The translations under genes and the position numbers were made by a program. Positions 37,657 to 43,514 of a DNA stretch of 43,514 bases are shown one piece after another; position 1 is the first letter of the stretch, and every line of letters begins with the position of its first letter. The notes beneath the pieces are model-generated. The model was not told the DNA's origin. It saw only the letters and a list, made by a program, of their open reading frames with translations, and made no database searches. The stretch spans positions 1-43,514 of the forward strand of contig CACMKZ010000009.1 in the NCBI GenBank assembly GCA_902614375.1, in the 5' to 3' direction. Source of the DNA: an uncultured Alphaproteobacteria bacterium (lineage in GTDB: Bacteria > Pseudomonadota > Alphaproteobacteria > HIMB59 > GCA-002718135).

Positions 37657-38564
37657 TGGTAAATAAATATTTATTAGCTATTATTTTATTAATTGCCTCC
37701 TCTTTTTTTTGGTCTGGAAATTTTTTTGCTGGTAAAATTGCATTTAATACAGACTTGTCTCCGTTTAAATTAAGTTTTTTTCGATGGACTTTGGCTTTTA
37801 TTATACTTTTACCTTTTACTTATAGCGAGATAAGAAAAAATTTAAAATATTATAAGGAAAATTTATTACTAATTAGTTTGATTGCATTTCTTGGTGTAAC
37901 AATCTTTAATTCTTTTACTTATATATCTTTACAAACAACACTCGTAATTAATTCTGCTCTTATGAATTCTGTAACACCAGTTCTAATAATTGGTTTTTCA
38001 TGGTTAATATTTAAAACGAAGACAAGTTTACTTCAATTTATTGGTATATTCTTATCTGTTATTGGTGCATTTTGTATTATTTTAAAAGGGAATTTAAATA
38101 ATCTTTATTCTTTTCAATTTACAAGTGGTGATATTTGGATGTTTATTGCTGCACTTTCATGGTGTGTGTATTCAGTACTATTAAGAAAAATTGATAAAAA
38201 TCTTTCTCAACTTGCAACTTTAGAAGTGCTTATATTTATTGGTTTAATTTTTCTTATACCTCTATATTTAATAGAGTCTTCAAATTCTACTTTCATTCCA
38301 GATAATAGTACTGATTATTTAATAATTATTTATGTGGCCATATTTGCAAGTATTGTTTCTTTTTTTTCATGGAATATGGGAGTTTCAATTATAGGCGCTA
38401 ACAGAGCTGGGTTATTTTTACACTTAATACCAGTATTTAGTTCAATTTGGGCAATAAGTTTTTTAGGAGAACAATTTGCTTTATTTCATTTAATTGGAAC
38501 TATATTTATATTATTGGGAATAATACTCTCAAACTTAAATTTTAAAAATGTCAAAGATAGTTAA
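37656..38564 (+). CDS. EamA-family (DMT) transporter
   Basis: Inner-membrane drug/metabolite-superfamily exporter or permease of unknown substrate. The 302 residues start at GTG 37656, which shares one base with the preceding stop, and form about ten transmembrane helices in two EamA repeats (about 8-142 and 152-297). Characteristic stretches are SSFFWSGNFFAGKIA in helix 1, FKLSFFRWTLAFIILLPF in helix 2 and SWNMGVSIIGANRAGLFLHL near the end. It overlaps msrB by 17 bases. Confidence 0.9.
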   Translation: MVNKYLLAIILLIASSFFWSGNFFAGKIAFNTDLSPFKLSFFRWTLAFIILLPFTYSEIRKNLKYYKENLLLISLIAFLGVTIFNSFTYISLQTTLVINSALMNSVTPVLIIGFSWLIFKTKTSLLQFIGIFLSVIGAFCIILKGNLNNLYSFQFTSGDIWMFIAALSWCVYSVLLRKIDKNLSQLATLEVLIFIGLIFLIPLYLIESSNSTFIPDNSTDYLIIIYVAIFASIVSFFSWNMGVSIIGANRAGLFLHLIPVFSSIWAISFLGEQFALFHLIGTIFILLGIILSNLNFKNVKDS

Positions 38565-38943
38565 AACAGATGAAGAATGGAAATCTCTTCTCACAGAAGA
38601 TGAATATTATGTAACAAGACAAAAGGGAACAGAACCTCCTTTTTCTGGTAAAAATTTTGAAATTATTAATGGTGGTATTTTTAAATGTAAATGCTGTGGT
38701 AATGAATTATTTAATAGTTCAACAAAATATGATTCTTATTGTGGGTGGCCAAGTTTTTTTGAACAAATATCACCTGAAGCAATTAAAACAGAGACTGATA
38801 GATCTCATGGAATGGTGCGTATTGAAATTATGTGTGCCAAATGTGATGCCCATTTAGGTCATGTCTTTGATGATGGACCTGAGCCTACCGGAAAAAGATA
38901 CTGTGTAAATTCTCTTTCTATTAATTACGAAGAGTTTGAATAA
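38548..38943 (+). CDS. msrB: Peptide-methionine (R)-S-oxide reductase
   Basis: Repairs the R-epimer of methionine sulfoxide in oxidised proteins. The 131 residues contain the zinc-binding pairs Cys47/Cys50 and Cys96/Cys99, the YDSYCGWPSF stretch with a possible resolving Cys65, the conserved RSHGMVRIE and HLGHVFDDGP, and catalytic Cys119 in KRYCVNS. Start ATG 38548 lies in the end of the EamA gene. No signal peptide, so cytoplasmic. Confidence 0.96.
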   Translation: MSKIVKTDEEWKSLLTEDEYYVTRQKGTEPPFSGKNFEIINGGIFKCKCCGNELFNSSTKYDSYCGWPSFFEQISPEAIKTETDRSHGMVRIEIMCAKCDAHLGHVFDDGPEPTGKRYCVNSLSINYEEFE

Positions 38944-40117
38944 TACTTTTTATACACTCCTATTTTCCTCAATAGGTCATGCTCTCATGCATATGTTTGC
39001 AGCATTTTATTTTGTAATCGTTCTAACAATAGAAAAAGAATGGAATATTTCTTACGATCAATTAATTAGATTATGGTCTCTTGGAGCTCTACTAATTGGT
39101 TTAGGAGCAATTCCTTTTGGGTGGTTAAGTGATAAATGGTCCCGTTCAGGAACAATGACAATTATGTTTATTGGAATGGGATTAGCCTCCATTTTATGTG
39201 GTTTAAGCACATCAGTTTCTTTTTTATTTTTTTCCTTATCACTTCTTGGACTTTTCTGTTCAATTTACCATCCTGTAGGCATTCCTTGGGTGATTCATGC
39301 AGCTAACAAACAGGGAAGAGCGCTTGGTGTAAATGGTATTTTTGGTGGGGTAGGGATAGGCTCTGGAGCATTTGTAGCTGGTACTCTGACAGAATTACTA
39401 AATTGGCAACTAGCTTTTATATTACCTGGTTTAATATCAATTATTATTGGTTTTATTCTTATTTACTTAATCTTAATTGATAAAATATCTTACAAAAATT
39501 ATTTTATTAAAAATGATGATCAAGATCATTCTCGTAATGAGATGATTTTAATTGCATTAATAATGCTATTATCAATGTTTGCTCTTGGATTATCTTTTCA
39601 CAATACACAAACAGCCTTACCAAAAGTATTTGAAATACGAATTGGTAACACAAGCTCAATTCAAATTGGATTTATGATAGCAATTATCTATTTTATTTCT
39701 GGCGCTACAACATTTGTTGGAGGCCTACTTGCTGATCGATTTAATTTAAAAACTATTTACTTAATGGGTATATTTCTTCAGTTTCCTTGCTACCTAGGAA
39801 TAGCTTACATATCTGGTTACTCTTTAGTAGTGTTATGTGTTCTAGCTGCCGTATTTAATGCAAGTATTCTGCCTACAGAAAATCTACTACTTGGGAAATT
39901 TACACCCCAAAAGTATCATGGTGTTGTATATGGAATTAAGTTTATTCTTGCATTTGGATCAGGACCAATTTCAGTATTCTTAATTTCAGAAATATATTCC
40001 ATAACTTTAGAGTTTACTTATTTGTTTTTAATTAATGCAATAATGATGGCTATTGTATCAATCTTTATTATTTTCTTACCAATTCAAGGTAATCAAAGAA
40101 CAGCTATTCAGGATTAG
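38936..40117 (+). CDS. MFS transporter, fosmidomycin-resistance (Fsr)-like
   Basis: Major-facilitator exporter with about twelve transmembrane helices in 393 residues. The start is TTG 38936, overlapping msrB by eight bases; the reading begins directly with helix 1 (TLLFSSIGHALMHMFAAFYF). The loop-2/3 motif is FGWLSDKWSRSG, a normal MFS motif A, and SIYHPVGIPWV resembles the YHP element of Fsr-type proteins. This likeness was judged from memory, so the substrate is not assigned. The 3' end overlaps the small gene on the other strand by 14 bases. Confidence 0.85.
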   Translation: MNNTFYTLLFSSIGHALMHMFAAFYFVIVLTIEKEWNISYDQLIRLWSLGALLIGLGAIPFGWLSDKWSRSGTMTIMFIGMGLASILCGLSTSVSFLFFSLSLLGLFCSIYHPVGIPWVIHAANKQGRALGVNGIFGGVGIGSGAFVAGTLTELLNWQLAFILPGLISIIIGFILIYLILIDKISYKNYFIKNDDQDHSRNEMILIALIMLLSMFALGLSFHNTQTALPKVFEIRIGNTSSIQIGFMIAIIYFISGATTFVGGLLADRFNLKTIYLMGIFLQFPCYLGIAYISGYSLVVLCVLAAVFNASILPTENLLLGKFTPQKYHGVVYGIKFILAFGSGPISVFLISEIYSITLEFTYLFLINAIMMAIVSIFIIFLPIQGNQRTAIQD

Positions 40118-40331
40118 ATTTTATTTCTTCAAGATAATTAATAACTTCATTAAATTTTTCATCAGGTATATCTTTATAGGTTATACCAAAATGATTTTTT
40201 ACCTCTAATGCAACATGAGCATAAGGATTTCTACCTTTTGGATGATTAGGGTGATCAGGTAATTTTCCTTTTAAAAAATCACCAGTTTCTTGAATTAATT
40301 TCCAAATTTTAGATGCGTTTTCTTTATTCAA
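40104..40331 (-). CDS. Small ORF6C-like protein of unknown function
   Basis: I do not recognise a named gene. The 75 residues, starting at TTG 40331, have no membrane segment or signal peptide. The first part is helical and charged, then comes a Pro/His/Asn-rich turn (KLPDHPNHPKGRNPYAHV) and an end, VKNHFGITYKDIPDEKFNEV, resembling the ORF6C domain of phage antirepressor-type proteins. It begins one base after the peptidase stop and probably shares its transcript. Coding status is supported by the snug fit and the coherent protein, but it lacks an ATG and a clear ribosome-binding site. Confidence 0.7.
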   Translation of the reverse strand: MNKENASKIWKLIQETGDFLKGKLPDHPNHPKGRNPYAHVALEVKNHFGITYKDIPDEKFNEVINYLEEIKSNPE

Positions 40332-40332
40332 C

Positions 40333-41655
40333 TTATCTAGCTAGAGCACCCATTGGATCCCAAGGTGCTAGCGCTACTGGTTCCATATCTAAGTATTTTA
40401 AAAGTCTTTTGTTTAGATATTTTTTATCAATGACAACTTCATAGGTATATTCATCAAACCATTCATCGGTCATCATCATATATCCTTGGTTACCACTTTT
40501 TGTTCCCCAGCTATTTTCAATTTTCCATTTAGTTGAATTTCTTTTTTTAATATCGACTCCCGTTAAAAGCATAGCATGAGTCATTTCACTATCACCATAC
40601 TCTAAACGAGTTTGTTTATTCATCTTAAATGAAGTTTGGAAGACATTTTCATAATCGTAAATGCCCATATCAAGTACACCCATATCACGACTAAAACGTT
40701 TCCCAACATCACAACCAAACCATACAGCTTCGTTGTTTTTTATTGAGTCCATTGCAGATTTTTTTAATTCTTTAATATCTACATTTAAATATTTAATAAT
40801 TTGTCCTTCAACAACGTTACCAAGATATTCAACTGTGTACATTGTATTAAATTTTTTATTGCTCATTGGAGCATGAATTAAGCAAACTTTATCTTTAATA
40901 TTGATATCAGCATATTTTTTGCAGAAATCAATTGGTGTCATGTCCGAAATGACAATATGTCTATTATCCTTATTTCTAGTAGACCAATTGATAACATCTG
41001 GTGGTTGACCAAGAAACATTGCTAGTAAATTATAAATTTTTTCCATCATGTCTTTTTTTAGGGCTGCAGAATTTTTAGTTGGTTTCTTTCTTAGTATAGA
41101 AGCAAACTCTCTTAATTTGTGAGTCAAAATATAATTCATGGCTCCAGATTTACTGCTATGATTTGTTTCAGGCATTACATCTTTTGGAACTGCACCGTAC
41201 TTGTTAATTAAGTTTACAAACATATCCCACTGTCCACCATCTTGCACAGGTGCTTTTAAAAGATGAGTAATTAATCTGCTCTCATATGATTCATCTCTTG
41301 ATTTGATAATATTCTCTAAAAAATAATTTGCTTTTTCTAGCTTATCCCAAAACATGAAATAATTTTGTGAGAACTCAAATGTATTTAGTTCAAGGCTATC
41401 AACAACTTGTAAACGCATGAGATTTAATCCTGCAAATCCCCAACATCTACCTGATGCCATCTGGTTTGTTGCAGGTAGTTCTTTTTTTATTAGATTAGAA
41501 AAATTATGATTAATTTGACTAAAATTTTCCCAATTGAGTGCAACATTAGCTAAATCATTTTTAATTAATGCATTTCGTGAAGCTGTATTTTTATTATTTC
41601 TTAAAAATTTACTTTTGAAAGTTTTTATTGTTGATAGAGATATACTTTTTGCCAT
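40333..41655 (-). CDS. pepC: Bleomycin hydrolase/PepC-type C1 cysteine aminopeptidase
   Basis: Cytoplasmic papain-fold aminopeptidase of family C1B that forms a self-compartmentalising hexamer in characterised members. The 440 residues carry the full catalytic set: Gln65 and Cys71 in NQMASGRCWGFAGLNLMR, His360 in DSEMTHAMLLTG and Asn381 in KIENSWG. The C-terminus ends PWDPMGALAR, closely matching the conserved tail that sits in the active site of bleomycin hydrolases. No signal peptide. It lies 30 bases after topA and directly before the 75-residue gene. Its role is likely turnover of peptides; the enzyme is not a universal alphaproteobacterial gene. Confidence 0.94.
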   Translation of the reverse strand: MAKSISLSTIKTFKSKFLRNNKNTASRNALIKNDLANVALNWENFSQINHNFSNLIKKELPATNQMASGRCWGFAGLNLMRLQVVDSLELNTFEFSQNYFMFWDKLEKANYFLENIIKSRDESYESRLITHLLKAPVQDGGQWDMFVNLINKYGAVPKDVMPETNHSSKSGAMNYILTHKLREFASILRKKPTKNSAALKKDMMEKIYNLLAMFLGQPPDVINWSTRNKDNRHIVISDMTPIDFCKKYADINIKDKVCLIHAPMSNKKFNTMYTVEYLGNVVEGQIIKYLNVDIKELKKSAMDSIKNNEAVWFGCDVGKRFSRDMGVLDMGIYDYENVFQTSFKMNKQTRLEYGDSEMTHAMLLTGVDIKKRNSTKWKIENSWGTKSGNQGYMMMTDEWFDEYTYEVVIDKKYLNKRLLKYLDMEPVALAPWDPMGALAR

Positions 41656-41685
41656 ATTCTCTATTTAAAACTATTTCAGCTTAAT

Positions 41686-43514
41686 TCAATTCTTAACTGT
41701 TTTTTTCTTTTTTTTGAGACCCATTTTAGCTTTTCTTTCATCAATTAACCTAATAGCATCTTCTAGTTTTAAGCTATCAATTGTTTGATCACCAAGAATT
41801 GATGCATTTATTTTTCCACATTTTACATATGGTCCAAATTTACCGTCATGAGCAGTAATATTTTTCTTTTCTGTTGGATGCTCACCAAATGTTTTTAACG
41901 TCGCATTCCCTCTCTGTGTAGGTTTAGCAATTAATTCAATAGCTCTTTCAAGTTCAATATCAAGAATGTTATCTGTTTTTTCGAGAGCTTTATATTTTTT
42001 ATCATGCAAAATATATGGTCCATACATTCCAATACCGGCACTAACCGTTTTATTTGTTTCCGGATGAAATCCTAATTTACGTGGTAAGCCAAGTAGTTGG
42101 ATTGCTGTGTTTAATCCTATTTCATCTGGTTCAAAATTTTTTGGAATAGAAACTCTTTTTGGTTTCTTTTCTTTTGTCCCTTCACCAACTTGCATATAAA
42201 ATCCATAAGGACCTTTTCGAAGAGTAATCATTTCTCCTGTTTCAGGATAAATACCAATTTCTTTTGGTCCGCTAAGAGCAGCGCCATCTTTATCGTTTAA
42301 TTGATTAAACTGAACTGTATATTTGCAATCAGGATAATTAGAGCAGCCAATAAATCCTCCAAACTTTCCAACTTTAATTCCTAATCTTCCATTATCACAG
42401 GTTGGACATTTCCTTTTTTCATCTGCTCCGTTTGGTGGAAAGAAATGCGGACCTAGTGCTTCATCTAACACATCAATGACTTCTCTGTTTGATTTACCTA
42501 CAGTTTCATCGCAAAGTTGTTTAAATGTTTCCCAAAATTTTCTCAGAACTTCTTTCCAATCAAGCTTACCATCAGAAATTTCATCAAGTTGATTTTCAAG
42601 ATCAGCAGTAAAATCATATTCTACATATTGATTGAAATATTTCTCTAAAAATATCGATACTATTCTTCCTCTATCATGAGGATTAAAACGTTTTTTATCT
42701 AAAATTACATAATCTCTATCTTGTAGAACTTTAATAATAGAAGCATAAGTAGATGGTCTGCCAATACCAAGTTCTTCAAGTTTTTTAACTAAGCTTGCTT
42801 CGGTGTAACGAGGAGGAGGGGAGGTAAAATGTTGTGTCTTTTCAAGTTCTTTTAAATTTAAACTCTCTCCTTCACTCATGGCAGGAAGAATTGTTTCTTT
42901 TTCTTCATCTTTATCATCATCTTTAGCCTCTTGATAAACTTTGTACATTCCAGGAAACTTAATTGTTGATCCATTTGCTCGTAAAACAATTTTTTTATCT
43001 TCGTTTGTAATATCAACAGCTACTTGATCTAATACAGCACTCGCCATTTGTGAACTTACCGCTCTTTGCCAAATAATTTCATATAGCTTGTATTCTTCTA
43101 AAGTAATGTATTGCTTAATATCTTTTGGTGTTAGGTAAATATTTGTTGGTCTAATACATTCATGTGCTTCTTGGGCATTTTTAGCCTTAGATTTATAAAC
43201 TCTTGGCGCTTCTGGTAAATAGTTTGCACCGTAATTATCAGTAACAAAACCTCGAACTTGATTAATAGCTTCTTTTGACATGACGACACTGTCTGTTCGC
43301 ATATAAGTTATTAAGCCAGTTGTTTCTCCTTTAATGTCCGTTCCTTCATAAAGGCGTTGAGCTGTACGCATTGTTTGGCTCGCGCTAAGACCAAGTTTAC
43401 GACTAGACTCAATTTGCATTGTAGATGTAGTAAAAGCAGGATAGGGATTTCTTCTAGCTTCTTTTTTTGTAATATTTCCAACAGTGAAAGTAGAATTTTT
43501 AATATCATTAAAAA
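41686..43514 (-). CDS. topA: DNA topoisomerase I (partial, 5' end beyond the window)
   Basis: Type IA topoisomerase relaxing negative supercoils. The frame runs off the right edge: reading upstream of the ATG at 43419 continues in frame with KKEARRNPYPAFTTSTMQ, a well-known TopA segment, so that ATG is internal. The first roughly 240 residues (TOPRIM domain) are outside. Visible are the active-site Tyr in GLITYMRTDS, EAHECIRPT, GIGRPSTYASI, one C4 zinc motif (KCPTCDNGRLGIKV and GCSNYPDCKY) and three C-terminal repeats (GPYGFYMQVG, GMYGPYILHD, GKFGPYVKCG), ending in a Lys-rich tail. It lies upstream of pepC on the same strand. Confidence 0.97.
   Translation of the reverse strand, partial: FNDIKNSTFTVGNITKKEARRNPYPAFTTSTMQIESSRKLGLSASQTMRTAQRLYEGTDIKGETTGLITYMRTDSVVMSKEAINQVRGFVTDNYGANYLPEAPRVYKSKAKNAQEAHECIRPTNIYLTPKDIKQYITLEEYKLYEIIWQRAVSSQMASAVLDQVAVDITNEDKKIVLRANGSTIKFPGMYKVYQEAKDDDKDEEKETILPAMSEGESLNLKELEKTQHFTSPPPRYTEASLVKKLEELGIGRPSTYASIIKVLQDRDYVILDKKRFNPHDRGRIVSIFLEKYFNQYVEYDFTADLENQLDEISDGKLDWKEVLRKFWETFKQLCDETVGKSNREVIDVLDEALGPHFFPPNGADEKRKCPTCDNGRLGIKVGKFGGFIGCSNYPDCKYTVQFNQLNDKDGAALSGPKEIGIYPETGEMITLRKGPYGFYMQVGEGTKEKKPKRVSIPKNFEPDEIGLNTAIQLLGLPRKLGFHPETNKTVSAGIGMYGPYILHDKKYKALEKTDNILDIELERAIELIAKPTQRGNATLKTFGEHPTEKKNITAHDGKFGPYVKCGKINASILGDQTIDSLKLEDAIRLIDERKAKMGLKKKKKTVKN

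Noticed and set aside
43311..43508. A 65-residue minus-strand frame near the right edge
   Set aside because: It overlaps topA in another frame; the true topA frame continues unbroken to the edge with conserved TopA sequence.
1..43514. tRNA, rRNA, CRISPR array, insertion sequence, prophage or toxin-antitoxin pair
   Set aside because: No gap is long enough for a tRNA (largest about 70 bases, at lexA, holding its promoter), no spaced direct repeats were seen, and no transposase, integrase or toxin-like protein occurs.

Overview
The window is a very A+T-rich, densely packed bacterial chromosome segment. It holds 42 protein genes, two of them cut by the window edges. Gene order and protein features point to an alphaproteobacterium: cdsA-dxr-bamA-lpxD-fabZ-lpxA-lpxI-lpxB, gltA/gltX, lexA, moaC-trpCDGE-ppiD, eno-ftsB-pdhA-pdhB(with lipoyl domain)-pdhC-lipA-ratA, a fused ispDF, and ntrY-ntrX-trkA-dat. 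LPS, tryptophan, isoprenoid and SOS functions suggest a free-living cell. Tiny intergenic gaps, many overlapping genes and missing members of conserved gene strings suggest a streamlined genome of the Pelagibacterales or HIMB59 kind. The exact lineage cannot be fixed from this window alone.

Layout. 1-8431 (+) is an envelope operon: phospholipid (cdsA), isoprenoid (dxr), outer-membrane assembly (bamA, skp) and lipid A genes with fabZ. 8406-17980 (-) holds ppiD, trpE-trpG-trpD-trpC, moaC, then lexA with its own SOS operator, gltX and gltA. 18030-28196 (+) runs tpiA, secG, pyrG, kdsA, eno, ftsB, pdhABC, lipA, ratA. 28188-30238 (-) is ispDF-pgpA-cinA. 30298-40117 (+) is ntrY-ntrX-trkA, a D-amino acid aminotransferase, an inositol-monophosphatase-family enzyme, a 3-hydroxyisobutyrate-type dehydrogenase, an EamA transporter, msrB and an MFS transporter. 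40104-43514 (-) is topA, a bleomycin-hydrolase-type peptidase and a 75-residue uncharacterised protein.

The genes form coherent modules: lipid A building (kdsA, lpxD, lpxA, lpxI, lpxB, fabZ) with outer-membrane assembly; the MEP pathway (dxr, ispDF); pyruvate dehydrogenase with lipoate synthesis (pdhABC, lipA); and tryptophan synthesis. I see no rRNA, tRNA, CRISPR array, insertion sequence, prophage or integrase. No intergenic gap exceeds about 70 bases. I do not see a convincing new multi-gene system. The points most worth a second look are a degenerate NtrX ATPase domain, an SOS box fused to a possibly leaderless lexA promoter, a possible leader mini-ORF and hairpin at pyrG, unusual residues in CdsA and BamA, TTG start/stop overlaps in the envelope operon, and a small ORF6C-like protein next to a cysteine peptidase.
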